From Plasmodiophora brassicae (taxonomy: Eukaryota; Endomyxa; Phytomyxea; Plasmodiophorida; Plasmodiophoridae): a stretch of DNA of 64,000 bases. Both the position numbers and the translations under genes were made by a program. Each line of letters opens with the position of its first letter. Positions within the stretch are counted from its first letter, which is position 1. Below the pieces are notes generated by a model. The model was not told the origin of the DNA and made no database searches. It saw only the letters and a program-made list of their open reading frames with translations. Below, one piece after another: positions 11,820 to 22,293 of the stretch. The stretch spans positions 1,240,001 through 1,304,000 of the forward strand of contig JASFAU010000004.1 of assembly GCA_039704465.1 (NCBI GenBank), in the 5' to 3' direction.

Positions 11820-13015
11820 CGTCGACCGACTATCACCGTTGAACGAAATGTGGTCACTCCCTGGAGTCGCAAAAAATCGGCCCAGGCCCTCTCACATTGC
11901 CGTTTTTATCGTCATTTTCTCGGTTTGATGCCTGATGGATGCCGGCTGGGTTCTTGCCGGTCGTCGTCATTCAAAACGACAGGTTTCAAAATAGTAACGC
12001 GCCCACGCCTGTACGCATGCAATTTCGAGAAGTAGCCGAGTATGCAAATGGTGTCCAGGCGTTTGAGCCCGAGATGGTCAGGCGATTTAACACATTGCGA
12101 AAAGTGCCGTTTCCAGACAGCCACAAACTTTGCCCGTCATCTCGTCAGTTCGTTGTTAGCACACGAACCGCACCTCGTAGCCATCGCGGTCGCCTGGAAA
12201 CGACATTTCTTCGCCAGTCAAACAAAACGCCCAAAAACTTTGCTAGTTGAAAAGGTGGGGCTGCTTGAGTCATAACTAGCGAAACGGTTGCCATAAGTGT
12301 GGCACTTTCTTCCATGTCTTATTCATTGTCCCGAACTATCAGTCTACCAGAGATGAACTCTCATAAGGCGTAAGCTCTCTAACTTTACTAAACAAGTGTG
12401 ATTCCAGACAGACCAATGGGGTAACCCGTTGGGCAGTAAGGGCTCCACAAAGCAGCGGAATAAACAAAGACCCACATGGCTTTACGGGCACGTGTGCCAT
12501 GCAGCACGGAAACGACTGTGAGAAACCGATTCATGGGACAACCTTGAATTCAAAAGCTGGGACGTGTGTTTGATACGTTTATCCATACTGCCCAAGTCGT
12601 GTGAAGCAAATGAAGCTTGTTCGTTTGCTCGGTGGCAGGTGTTAAAAATGGCGTGCGCAACAAAATCGCTCGTGGTGTCACGCGTGGCACAAGTCAGAAC
12701 AGTCGTTGCTCGTCCTTCGGCACCTGTTCTCAAATACAACAACGGGCGTCCGACCTGCACACTAGTACGTCGACACATACTACTGTACCACCGTACCATT
12801 GTGCGGCACAGTATACCAGATAGTTACCGTGATCCGTGCCCACGCCTTCGGATCAATCTCGGTGACGTAGGGCCGGAACATTCCGAGACGTTCTGGCGGA
12901 GTTTCCTACGGAATTTTCCGGACCGCGATCTGTGGTGTCAGGTGCGCCCGCGAGGCCGTGGCGGGCTTCACATTGCAAATCGCCGAGTAGTGATCACGTT
13001 GTGACACACGCACAC
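11820..13015. other. Long divergent promoter region, no gene seen
   Basis: About 1.2 kb between the divergently transcribed clathrin light chain and Hsp90 genes, the longest gene-free spacer in the window. The Hsp90-proximal 150 bp carries heat-shock elements. I found no convincing exon, tRNA or repeat in the remainder; the open frames on both strands are short and without family signatures. Confidence 0.5.
12876..12923 (+). promoter_or_regulatory. Heat-shock elements upstream of Hsp90
   Basis: Positions 12876-12893 read GAA-ca-TTC-cg-AGA-cg-TTC, four alternating HSF half-sites at perfect 5-bp periodicity with one variant (AGA for GAA). A second cluster at 12911-12923 reads GAA-tt-TTC-cg-GAC. 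They lie about 95-140 bp upstream of the Hsp90 ATG, a normal position for HSF-driven control. Confidence 0.65.
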
Positions 13016-15263
13016 ATGGCAACCGTTGGTGAAGAGACCGCCGCGATGCCGCAGACGTCCCCGGCCGCCACGAAGCCGGCCGCCTCCGGCGAACAGCCCG
13101 CTGAGACGTTCGCCTTCAATGCCGACATCTCGCAGCTGATGTCCTTGATCATTAACACCTTCTACAGCAACAAGGAGGTAGGGAATCTCGCCGCATCGCC
13201 TGACTACGATTCTTGATGTTAACGATGTCCCGCTGTAGATCTTCCTCCGTGAGTTGATCTCGAACGCGTCTGATGCTCTCGACAAGATCCGGTATCAGTC
13301 GCTGACGGATCCCTCTGCTCTTGACACTGAGAAGGAGCTGAAGATCGAGCTCATCCCCGACAAGGCTGCTGGCACCCTGACGATTCGTGACACGGGTATC
13401 GGTATGACAAAGGAGGATCTGATCAACAACCTGGGAACGATCGCCAAGTCCGGCACGAAGGCCTTCATGGAGGCGATCTCCGCTGGCGCTGACATCTCCA
13501 TGATTGGTCAGTTCGGTGTCGGTTTCTACTCTGCCTACCTCGTCGCCGACAAGGTCGTCGTCCGATCGAAGAGCAACGACGACGATGAGTACATCTGGGA
13601 GTCGTCCGCTGGTGGCACGTTCACCGTCACGCCGGCCCCGACGCCTGAGCTCACCCGGGGTACTGCCATCACGCTGTTCATCAAGGACGACCTGAAGGAG
13701 TTCCTTGAGGAGAAGCGCATCACTGACCTCGTCAAGAAGCACAGCGAGTTCATCGGCTTCCCGATCATGCTGTACTCGGAGAAGCACACTGAGAAGGATG
13801 TGCCCGTCGAGGAGGATGAGGACATGGAGGAGCCCTCGGACGAGTCCAAGCCCAAGGTTGAGGAAGTTGACGAGGAGGCTGAGGCCGCTGGCGAGAAGCC
13901 GAAGACGAAGAAGGTCACAGAGGTCACCCACGAGTGGGAGACGCTGAACAAGCAGAAGCCGATCTGGGTGCGAAACCCGAGCGACGTCACGAAGGAGGAG
14001 TACGCTGCGTTCTACAAGTCCGTCTCCAACGACTGGGAGGAGCACCTGGCCGTCAAGCACTTCAGCGTTGAGGGTCAGCTCGAGTTCAAGGGCATTCTGT
14101 TCATTCCGCGCCGGGCGCCGTTCGACATGTTCGAGCCGAAGAAGAAGCGCAACAACATCAAGCTGTACGTTCGCCGCGTCTTCATCATGGACAACTGCGA
14201 GGACCTCATCCCCGAATGGCTGTCCTTCGTGAAGGGCGTTGTTGACAGCGAGGACCTACCGCTCAACATCTCGCGTGAGATGCTGCAGCAGAACAAGATC
14301 CTGCGCGTCATCCGGAAGAACCTCGTCAAGAAGTGCCTGGAGATGTTCTCTGAGCTCGAGGAGAACAAGGAAGACTACAAGAAGTTCTACGAGAACTTCA
14401 GCAAGAACATCAAGCTCGGCATTCACGAGGACAGCACGAACCGTGCCAAGCTGGCCAACCTTCTGCGTTTCTACTCGACCAAGTCTGGCGAGGACATGAC
14501 GTCGCTCAAGGACTACGTTGAGCGCATGAAGGAGCACCAGAAGAACATCTACTACATCACTGGTGAGTCCCGGGCCGCGGTCGAGAACTCTCCGTTCCTG
14601 GAGGCGCTCAAGAAGCGCGACTTCGAGGTCCTGTTCCTGGTCGACCCGATCGACGAGTACGCCGTTCAGCAGCTGAAGGAGTTCGAGGGCAAGAAGCTCA
14701 TCTCGGCGACCAAGGAGGGCCTGGACCTGGAACTTACCGACGAGGAGAAGAAGAAGCAGGAAGAGGAGAAGGCCGCATACGAGGGCTTCTGCAAGAAGGT
14801 CAAGGAGATCCTGGGCGACAAGGTCGAGAAGGTCGTCCTGGGCTCCCGCATCATCGACTCGCCGTGCTGCCTGGTGACCGGCGAGTTCGGCTGGTCGGCG
14901 AACATGGAGCGTATCATGAAGGCGCAAGCCCTGCGGGACGCGACCATGTCAACCTACATGTCGTCGAAGAAGACGATGGAGATCAACGCGCAGCACCCGA
15001 TCGTCAAGGAGCTTCGCGCCAAGTTCGACGCGGACCCGAGCGACAAGACGCTGAAGGACCTCGTCTGGCTGATGTTCGAGACCGCCATGCTGACGTCTGG
15101 ATTCTCGCTTGAGGAGCCGTCCGTCTTCGCCGGCCGGATCCACAAGCTGATCAAGCTCGGCCTGTCGATCTACGAGGACGAGGACACGACCGCACAGGAG
15201 GAGACTGAGGACGTCCCTGTTCTGGAGTCCGTTGCGGACAGCACGATGGAGGACGTTGACTAA
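13016..15263 (+). CDS. HSP90: Cytosolic heat shock protein 90
   Basis: ATP-dependent chaperone for kinases, receptors and other clients, working as a homodimer. Exon 1 is 13016-13177, the intron is 13178-13238 (61 nt, gtaggg...ctgtag) and exon 2 is 13239-15263, giving 728 residues. The GHKL ATPase shows the [22 protein letters not shown] helix, DTGIGM and GVGFYS. An acidic linker of about 60 residues ([13 protein letters not shown]) follows. The middle domain has the [12 protein letters not shown] and [11 protein letters not shown] motifs. There is no ER or organelle targeting peptide. An extra Thr/Pro/Ala-rich leader of about 30 residues precedes the usual ETFAFNADI. The C-terminus is MEDVD rather than the canonical MEEVD that TPR co-chaperones bind. 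Two heat-shock-element clusters sit just upstream. Confidence 0.97.
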
Positions 15264-15350
15264 GTCTCGTCAATCGTCGTGATAAGCCCCACGATTTAAC
15301 CGCCCAGAATACACTGCCTCATGTTGCATCTATCACCACCCCGTTTATCG

Positions 15351-16313
15351 TCAGTGATGGAAGATGCGTTTGAAGTCGCGATCGTCGGCGTTGCCGTCAG
15401 GTTCGACGCCGGTTCCGGCGACCACGAACGACCTGTGCGTCGTCGTTCGACCCAGCTTGTACCGAAACTTGAGCTTGCGGATCTCCTGGTCGACGCAGTC
15501 GTACGAGCATTGCTTCAACCGGTGCACGATGGGCTTGATGACCACATCGCGGATCCTGTCGTCAATCTGGGGCAGGCAACATCGGCGTCCTCATTGTCCA
15601 CCCAGGGGCACGACGTTTGTACCTTCGAGAACAGGTCCTCTGGGCAACCGAGCGTTCGGAACCGGGTGTACAGCAGCGTCAGGACGTCGCACAGGTTGAC
15701 GACCGTGAACGTGTAGTCGAGCTCGCATGGCTGCGATCGTGAGTCAGGACTGGTGGGTGACAAACACGGGCGGGGCGCGCGCGTTTCATCGCCGTACAAT
15801 GTTGGTTTGCACTAGATACTCGTAGACGACCTTCTTCCCGAACTTGACGACGCCCGGTTTGTTCGGAGCCTGTGCGGGTGCCCCGTTGAGCGGTTCGCGG
15901 CCCTCCACCGGCCTGGGCAGCGACATGGGCAGCGCGTCCCGATGCGATACGAACCGGGCGTCGAACTCCTCCAGCAGGTGAGCGACGGCGCGGGCGAGGT
16001 CGGCCCCTGGTTTGATCTGCAGGAGGCGCGAACAGGACAGGCCGAGCACGAACAGTTCGTCGACGGACAGGTGCTTCGTGGACTTCTGCCTGGCGATCTG
16101 GTCAGGGTCGACGCGGACCATGTCCAGGTACAGGGACGCATCGCCCTCGTGCGCGTTCCTGATCTGGTCAAACGTGTACAGGCGGCGCAGCGCGATCTGG
16201 TCCAGCGTCTGCGACGTGGACGTCTTGATCGCCGCGTGCCGGGTGATGGAACGCGGCATGGCGTTCCTGGGACGCGCCATCGACGTCGTGGCCGTGAGCT
16301 CGGCGCTCGCCAT
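15351..16313 (-). CDS. Conserved-looking protein of unknown function
   Basis: I do not recognise the family. The ATG at 16313 (MASAELTATTS) opens a first exon reading to about 15822. A 70-nt intron (gtatct...caccag) joins it to a second exon with PCELDYTFTVVNLCDVLTLL. A second intron of about 57 nt (gtacaa...ccccag) leads to the last exon with KIVHRL-like and QEIRKLKFRYKL segments ending at 15351. The N-terminal part has a basic, Ser/Thr-rich leader followed by a helical region (VDELFVLGLSCSRLLQ). The whole is about 300 residues with no membrane helix or signal peptide. The next upstream gene ends 57 bp away on the same strand. An apparent separate ORF beginning near 15799 has no ATG, which is why I treat both parts as one gene. 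Confidence 0.55.
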
Positions 16314-16369
16314 GGCCACACGAACGACCTCCTCTGTGACGAATAACGATGGTGTTTTGTATATGCTGA

Positions 16370-18073
16370 TTACGAATGCGTTCGTTTGATGACCTCCTGT
16401 ACAGGTAGACGTTGGAGAGCGGGCAGGATGGCCGGGTGAAGGCCACGACCAGACAGGAACGCGGTCAGGTCGTCGGCGGTGCGGAACGATCCGTGACGGA
16501 AGGCGATGGAGTCGACGTCGAGCGGGTCGAGCAGGCGGGCCGCGTCGGGATGCCGGTGCCAGAGGTCGGTGTTCACCCGGTGCACATCGTACCAGAACGA
16601 CCACCACAGGAACCCGTCCGTTGTGCACCGCCTCAACCGGTCCATCGCGGCCGACAACTTCCAGACCAGGCTCGACGGGTTGCCTATGACCAGATCGTGC
16701 AATGCGGGGCACTGCTCACGATGGCGTGCCAGGAAGTCGCACAGGCCGCTCGTCGTGATGTCAGCGTCATGGTACACGTCAACATGGACTATCCACCGAC
16801 ACGGTCAGGTCGCGATACCACTTCCAGGAGCGCACCCGGCTTACAGTCGGACGGGAGCGCCCGTTCGCGTTCGACAAGGCCACTCAGCGCGTCCCGGCGC
16901 AGGGTGGCGAGGCCGCTCTCGATGGCGACGACACGAACGGGGTCGGCACGGTTGCCGATCTGCTCGACGTCGCACCTGCGAACCTCAACGGTGCGAAGCC
17001 GTTCCAACAGAACTTCGCCGAGTATCTTTGGGATCGGGAACCGCATGTCGTCGAACGCCACTCGGTGGAGGAGCCCATGCGAGGCGGCGCCAGCGCACTC
17101 GCACGACACGCCATCTCGTGAAACGCATACGGTCGGCTGGGCGGGCTTTAAGCGCACGCGAACACGGTGCCGGCCGTAGGGCACGACTTGCCCGTTCAGG
17201 CTCCTCAGCTGCGTACGAAGCAGCCTCTGAGCAGCGACGTCGCGACGTTGTGTGTTCAGCGCGATCAGGCGGCGCAGGTCGTCCATGGGCCCATCGGGCC
17301 GTAGGGTGAACACGACCCAGTCGTGGCAGTCATCGAAACGCAGCACAGCTCGAAACGGGAACGGGATCACCTACAGAGGACAACATGGTTCACCGTTGCT
17401 GGACGGGGACGGCAGGCCAACGCGCGCTGACCTCTAACCGTCCAAACCTGCTCGTCGACGTCGTCGGCCGCCGCTTCGACGCATTCGTGGAACAGACCCG
17501 GTCATGGGTCTGATGGAGATTGGATAAGCAGCGGTCAATTCCAGACAGCCATTTCGCCTGTTGCTGCTGCTGCTGCTGCTGCTGTTGTTGTTGTTCGTGA
17601 CGATGATGATGATGATGATGCCTGAGGAGGACGTCCGGGTCAATGCCGTCAACGTCCCCGTCCCAGAACACGTCACCGGCATTCAGCTCCAGCATGCATT
17701 GTTCCACCAGCTGGTGGTACTCGTCGCCGAGCACGCGGCGGGTGTCGACCTCCTGACGGAATGCATCTAGGCCAACGCGCCGCTCGATCGCCCTGTTCTC
17801 ACAGTGACGTTCCCAGAGATTGGCACGCCCCGAGCGCCTCAGTATCGCCTCCGTCGGGTGCCCGAGGTCCGGTTCGATCCAGACCGATGGCTGATACTCG
17901 CGGCAGCAATGCTGTCGTCCACGTGCACAGGAATTCGCATGCAACAGCGCATCCCACGTCTCCTGCCAGAACTGGGTGAGCAGCGGGCGACGCAGGGCCT
18001 CGATCGCGATCGGCAGGTCGTCAACGAGCGCCCGTCGCATCACTGGCGACATGTCCAGTGGCGTCGTTGTCAT
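16370..18073 (-). CDS. Hypothetical protein with poly-His and poly-Gln runs
   Basis: Function unknown. The ATG at 18073 gives MTTTPLDMSPVMRR. The first exon contains a run of six His, then RHE, then twelve Gln, encoded by ATG/GAT and CTG/TTG triplet tracts. It is joined to the next exon by a 61-nt intron (gtcagc...ctgtag, ending about 17371) that restores frame into IPFPFRAVLRFDDCHDW. Another short intron near 16790-16835 leads into a Trp/Asp/His-rich exon (TDGFLWWSFWYDVH) ending at 16370. The predicted total is about 540 residues. Several open frames here start with GTG rather than ATG, which supports a single spliced gene over three separate ones. No signal peptide or known catalytic motif. 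Confidence 0.5.
17559..17620. repeat. Trinucleotide microsatellites (CAG/CAA and CAT on the minus strand)
   Basis: Adjacent tracts of CTG/TTG (about 17559-17595) and GAT (about 17601-17620) on the plus strand. In the minus-strand reading frame they encode poly-Gln and poly-His. They are in frame with the surrounding gene and prone to length variation. Confidence 0.85.
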
Positions 18074-18284
18074 GCTCGGAATGCCTGACGAACGACGAGC
18101 CGGGGGGCTGAACCCGACCAATTGGCACGCGCCACCGCAACGGTGAACTGATGCCCAATTCGCACGAGCGCTGACTCGAGAATCATGCGAGTTGACTCCT
18201 GCGCGTGACTTGCAATGAAGCGTCATTCATTGTACACGCGTGACACGACGTTCAATACGGGAACCCAACCGTCGTAGCAGGTCC

Positions 18285-18773
18285 CTATCGGAGGGGTGGC
18301 GGCGCGCTCAACGCAATCTGACGAAGGCGTTTCTGTCGAGAGGCGCCCGGCGACGATTTCGCCCAGGATGGCGCCGATGCCGCTGACGAGATCACGGGCG
18401 GCGGCAGCAGGTCAACCTCCTGCCTGGGTGCGTGTTTCAATCGCTGCAGCGGGCGTGATGATCTCGCGCGGATCAGCGGCGCGTTCTGGCGCTCGCGAAC
18501 TTGATGCGTCCGTTGCAGGGCCGCCTGGCGCGCCTCCAGGCGGCGTCTTTCGACGGCTTCGTCCACCGGTGGCACGCCCTCGTGATCGGAAACGGCGTCG
18601 TCGGCAGCAAGGCGCGCGGCGAACGGGACATCGGAATCCGACCCGTCGTCATCCGACGACACCAGGCTGACAGCAGGCGGAGCTGACGATTGCACCGCCG
18701 CCGGGACTGTCGCCACCGTCGCGTCGCCCGTCTCGTCACCAGACGATGGATACGTCAGATCGAGCACGTCCAT
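18285..18773 (-). CDS. Disordered acidic/Ser-rich protein with SUMO-interaction-like motifs
   Basis: A 162-residue single-exon protein starting at the ATG at 18773 (MDVLDLTYPSSGDE). It has two stretches that look like SUMO-interacting motifs, meaning a hydrophobic core followed by Ser/acidic residues: VLDLT then YPSSGDE near the N-terminus, and VSLVSSDDDGSDSD around residues 36-49. The middle is Arg/Glu-rich and helical (EAVERRRLEARQAALQRTHQVRERQ), and the C-terminal third is basic and Pro/Ser-rich. No RING or other catalytic domain follows, so this is not obviously a SUMO-targeted ligase. A nuclear scaffold role is a guess. I have no family name for it. Confidence 0.5.
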   Translation of the reverse strand: MDVLDLTYPSSGDETGDATVATVPAAVQSSAPPAVSLVSSDDDGSDSDVPFAARLAADDAVSDHEGVPPVDEAVERRRLEARQAALQRTHQVRERQNAPLIRARSSRPLQRLKHAPRQEVDLLPPPVISSAASAPSWAKSSPGASRQKRLRQIALSAPPPLR

Positions 18774-19290
18774 GGTTGGAACCTGCCGACGTGGAGGCGA
18801 GCACAGCCAGCAGACGCTGTCCCGCGACGACGCAGCACAGCGTCGTTGTCACGCACCCTTGCCGAATGTCCCCCCGTTTTACTGCCATCTGCAACGGCGT
18901 CGATTCCAGCGACGTTTAACTATACAGTATACCCGCTCGCCTCGGGCTGGGACCCGAACAGTGTCGCATATGACCGCATGGTGCATCTGGTGTGCCCCGT
19001 CATGTGACCCGACGTTACCCGCCGGTGTCATGTCCCCCATGGTGGGAGATCCTACGAAACGTCCACATGGCGTCCAACGTCGTATGCGACATAATGTCGC
19101 ATTCCCAGGACGGTTCCTGTGGTTTGCACTGTAGAAATCGCCGAGTCACGGACCAAGACGGGGATAAGGGGTCGCGTGGCAGAATCAAGGAGGTGGCGGA
19201 AGCCCTCAAGCAGGCGGTTTTCACGGGCACGTTGGAAGCAGATGGTGCCTCGGAATGAAGAAAGCAGATGAAAACGGTGGCCTCCATTGG
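18774..19290. other. Intergenic, no gene seen
   Basis: 517 bp upstream of the SIM-motif gene. Frames here start at non-ATG codons, and no family signal is visible. Confidence 0.45.
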
Positions 19291-19392
19291 CGGTTGTATT
19301 GTCGGTGAAACAAACAACCGAGCAGCATCTAAGCTAAGCGTCGGTTGTATTGTCGGTGAAACAAACAACCGAGCAGCATCTAAGCTAAGCGT
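19291..19392. repeat. 51-bp perfect direct repeat, two copies
   Basis: Units at 19291-19341 and 19342-19392 are essentially identical, each starting CGGTTGTATTGTC. Within each unit CGGTTGT near the start is complementary to ACAACCG about 15 nt later, so each copy can form a 7-bp hairpin. The unit length is a multiple of three, but no ATG-started frame uses it. Confidence 0.85.
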
Positions 19393-19520
19393 TCCAGAGG
19401 TAACGAGCGGTTGAGACGTCGCCGCTCCTCACGAAATCGAACACGAATCGATGAATGTTCACACTCATCGATTCGATCAGTGATCGTGTTCTTGGTTCCG
19501 CACGACGGACAAAAGGTTGG

Positions 19521-19524
19521 AAAA
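19521..19524 (-). terminator. RNA polymerase III terminator of tRNA-Glu
   Basis: Four T residues on the minus strand (AAAA on plus), 6 nt past the tRNA discriminator base, as expected for Pol III termination. Confidence 0.7.
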
Positions 19525-19530
19525 CAGCAG

Positions 19531-19603
19531 CTTCGGTACTGGGACTTGAACCCAGGTCTCCCGGGTGAGAGCCGGGTACACTGACCACCTATGCGATACC
19601 GAA
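19531..19603 (-). tRNA. tRNA-Glu (anticodon CUC)
   Basis: The reverse complement folds as a full cloverleaf: acceptor stem TTCGGTA/TACCGAA (7 bp), a D arm with GGTGGTCAG, anticodon stem CCCGG/CCGGG with loop CTCTCAC (anticodon CTC), a 4-nt variable loop, T arm CTGGG-TTCAAGT-CCCAG, and discriminator G. No intron and no encoded CCA. The internal B box (GGTTCAAGTCC) and an A-box-like D-arm sequence are intact. It reads GAG, a favoured codon in this GC-rich genome. Confidence 0.95.
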
Positions 19604-19751
19604 CATTTCGCCGCACCGACTGCCGTGTTACACCATCACAAACTATATGCTGAAAGGAAAATGTTCACGCGGAAGTCCTGTGCTCTTGGGGCGCACGACT
19701 AACGTACGTGGAAATTGCAAATACATGACCCGAACAGATGCAGTTAATATA

Positions 19752-21204
19752 TTATAGATCGTCGTCGTCGTCCAACGGGACATCCATCATCTCCATGACA
19801 ACCTGTTTTGTAACTCGTGTATCTTCAACAACAACGGCCCGCCCTGCAGTAATGTTGTCAGCATAGGCGTCCGAACACATAACACAGCGTGCGGCGAACC
19901 TTCGGTTGACAGCATGACAATGCCCGTGAACGTTACCAAGAGAGCAATGACAAACGCAATAGACTGAAACATTGAGAACGCGGCCAGTTCTACAAAAGCA
20001 TCAGCGCCAATCCATACCACCGTATCTTAGGGCCAAGGTCGGCATACCTTGGAAGAATATCCCTCCGCCAATGATATTGAACAATTCGAGCGTGATGACG
20101 AAGAGTGGGATCACGAGAAGCTGGTCGAACCTCTGCATCCCAATGTTGAGGAAGTAGATTTGTGTGACACCGAAAACAGGAACGGCGGCCAGTAACATGT
20201 AGGTCTCAACGTGCGTAAACGCTGGGTACCCGTTGACGCTAGCCTTAACTAGCTCAATCGCGCATTTCGCGAAAAGCGTTGTACACGACGCGATTCCAGC
20301 AGCAAATACTGGGTACGCTGCCATATTCGCGTGTCGGGAAAGGAGCCCACGGGCGGTTTGGTGGCAGCCTATGGACGACTGCAAACGATTGACAAGAGGC
20401 TGGTCGTCCGCGCTGTCTTGGTTTCTAACGGATTGGCTAAAACGGTGTCGGGTATTCGCGACTTGCTCTTCCGCTACCGCCTGCTCGGTCGAGGGTTGCA
20501 GATCGGCGGCACGGTTAGACGTTTCTTGGCGAATAATGACGCCCAACGAGATCTTACCAACGATGCGGGTCAGCACTGGACACGGATCCCTAAATTGCCT
20601 CGCGTACCATAATAACGAGGAAGCAGAACAAATAAACGAGGAACCCAGTCGACAGAAAATGATGCCGCAGGTCATCGACCAGGGTGATGCCCGGTTCGGG
20701 AGCGCGGCTGCCTGTCAGCAGTTTAACGAAGCACGAAGGATTAACCCAGTGGATCGGACCGTTTACCTGAGGCAATAGAAAGGAACGATCCCATCATAAT
20801 AATACATGTAGCAATGCAAATCCGGGTGGTGATTTGCTCGCCTAGGAACAGGACCGAATTGACGGCATTGTAGACGAGGCCGAGCGGTGAGACAACGGCC
20901 AGCATGGATTGCGGTGCTATTCATTCCAAACGTTAGCGAGATAAGCCTTTGCAGAGGTACAGGAAAGGGCCAACTACCTACCTAGACCAAGTCCGAGCGC
21001 GTTCATGACGGAACCGGTTAAATACAGGGCCACGCCCGCCAGCCAGCGCCGTTGCGTCCAGTAGCGACCGCGGGCGTCCTCCGCCTGCAGATGCAGATGC
21101 GACATCTTCTGCAGGCACACGCCAAAGTTGTCGAGCAGGCCGCCCAAGATCGCGCATCCGACGCCAACCATCTCGCTCGCTGGCATACCGCCTGCCATCG
21201 TCAT
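19752..21204 (-). CDS. NIPA-like (DUF803) magnesium transporter family protein
   Basis: Multi-pass membrane protein of the drug/metabolite-transporter fold; NIPA members move Mg2+ at plasma membrane or endosomes. Start is the ATG at 21204 (MTMAGGMPASEMVGVGCAILGG). Four introns are visible. Spliced hydrophobic segments include AVVSPLGLVYNAVNSVLFLGEQ, ICIATCIIMMGSFLSI, a helix around FLVYLFCFLVIMV, NMAAYPVFAAGIASCTTLFAK, VPVFGVTQIYFLNIGMQRFD, LVIPLFVITLELFNIIGGGIFFQ and FVIALLVTFTGIVML. Those around LNIGMQRFDQLLVIP and GGGIFFQ match the NIPA C-terminal core in spacing. A hydrophilic Gln/Asp-rich loop of about 70 residues splits the two halves, longer than usual. The tail ends with a run of five Asp then Leu. 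Substrate specificity cannot be read from sequence. Confidence 0.65.
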
Positions 21205-21569
21205 CGGAGGTCTCCCAGTCCCACGCAGACCGAACGTCTTCGGAACAGGGGCGCGTGCCTACCCTGCTATCTAGAGCCATGAAACTGATATCTATTCATC
21301 TGTGCAAGATATGATATATAATCCCATTATCGAATGACATTTTTCGTCCACGTGAAGTGCATGAGCTTGGAAGGACGCGATGAGTGACGTGGCAGCGCGA
21401 AGGCGACAACAGTGCGCGCGGGGCCAGGGGTCCGTGAGCCGTCGACCTCGCGTTGACGCGGCCCTGCCGTCTTGGAGGCCCTCGACGCCGACGAGTATCC
21501 GGGACAGCGACCAGGGTCCAATGTGCTGACCGGTACGGACGAGGCCAACGAGATCCCCCGTCCGCGTTC
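21205..21569. other. Divergent promoter region
   Basis: 365 bp between the divergently transcribed NIPA-like gene and the CW-finger gene. An AT-rich patch (ATATGATATATAATC, about 21308-21322) could serve as a core promoter element. No gene seen. Confidence 0.4.
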
Positions 21570-22293
21570 ATGACGTTTCGGAGGCAACGCAGTCGGCCAT
21601 CGGAACTGGCAACCGGGATCGTCATCAGGCTGAGAAGGCTGGGCAGGCATGGCGGATGGTCGATCAGGCCTTCGGTGCCGCGACAATTTAATGCAGATCC
21701 CGAAGGCAGCATTGCAGTACCGCCATTTTCCTACACAGATTTGTCTTGCTTGTGCAAGGCCGCCGAATCCGACAAGGTAAACGGGTTGCTGGGATAATCC
21801 GGAACCTGGTGAACTGATGGTGGCGTAGGATACTGAAAACGTCACGGATGCTGTGTATCGGGCGCGGCATCGGCCGCTTGAACTCGAGGAACGCGAGGAG
21901 AAACGCCTTATGGTTCCGGAGGCCTACGAGCGATGGGCGGTCTGCGACGCTCCTGAGTGTCGAAAGTGGAGACGTATTCCGTCCGATGTTCAAATTCAAC
22001 AGCAAGACAAGTTCTACTGTGGTGGACACGACACACCACATCCGGAAGTAAGGCTATGTGTTTATACGTCGTTACTCCTCTTTCCGGAGCTCACTGTGCG
22101 ATGCCAGTGTTGCGACATTCCAGACGACTGGCTCGTCGAATGCCTGGGCAAGACGCTGACCCATAGATGCGAATCGATTGGCGTCAGTACTGTAGAGGCG
22201 CTTCTGGATCATCCCAGGCTGATCAAGCGTTTGAATGATATTGGAATCATCTACGAGCCGAAGACCATGGCATTGCGCACGTACAACGCCTAG
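21570..22293 (+). CDS. CW-type zinc finger protein
   Basis: Starts at the ATG at 21570 (MTFRRQRSRPSEL); the longer upstream frame begins with TTG. A 53-nt intron (gtaaac...gcgtag) joins AAESDK to DTENVTDAV. The zf-CW domain follows: YERWAVCDAPECRKWRRIP...FYCGG, with Trp, Cys-x4-Cys and the Arg-rich KWRR turn, then a second intron (gtaagg...tgccag) and CCDIPDDW completing the finger. CW fingers commonly read histone H3K4 methylation; here no accompanying methyltransferase or ATPase domain is present in about 200 residues. The C-terminal part (GVSTVEALLDHPRLIKRLNDIGI) looks helical and may be a dimerisation or docking module. A chromatin-reader role is inferred from the domain alone. Confidence 0.7.

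Noticed and set aside
12482..13004. Possible extra exons between clathrin light chain and Hsp90
   Set aside because: Frames on both strands are short, mutually overlapping and lack family matches; the region is better read as a promoter with heat-shock elements.
13152..14060. A 302-codon frame antisense to Hsp90
   Set aside because: Leu/Val/Asp-rich antisense of a highly expressed, codon-biased chaperone gene; a common artefact.
15515..15799. A separate 94-residue minus-strand gene beginning MYGDETR
   Set aside because: The first codon is TTG, not ATG, and the frame joins cleanly by a 70-nt intron to the upstream exon, so it is treated as part of the 15351-16313 gene.
16789..17370. A separate 193-residue minus-strand gene
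   Set aside because: The apparent start is GTG directly after a CTGTAG acceptor; it is better explained as an internal exon of the poly-His/poly-Gln gene.
19015..19368. A 117-residue minus-strand frame through the 51-bp repeat with a 17-residue protein repeat
   Set aside because: It has no ATG start and no support beyond the repeat length being divisible by three.
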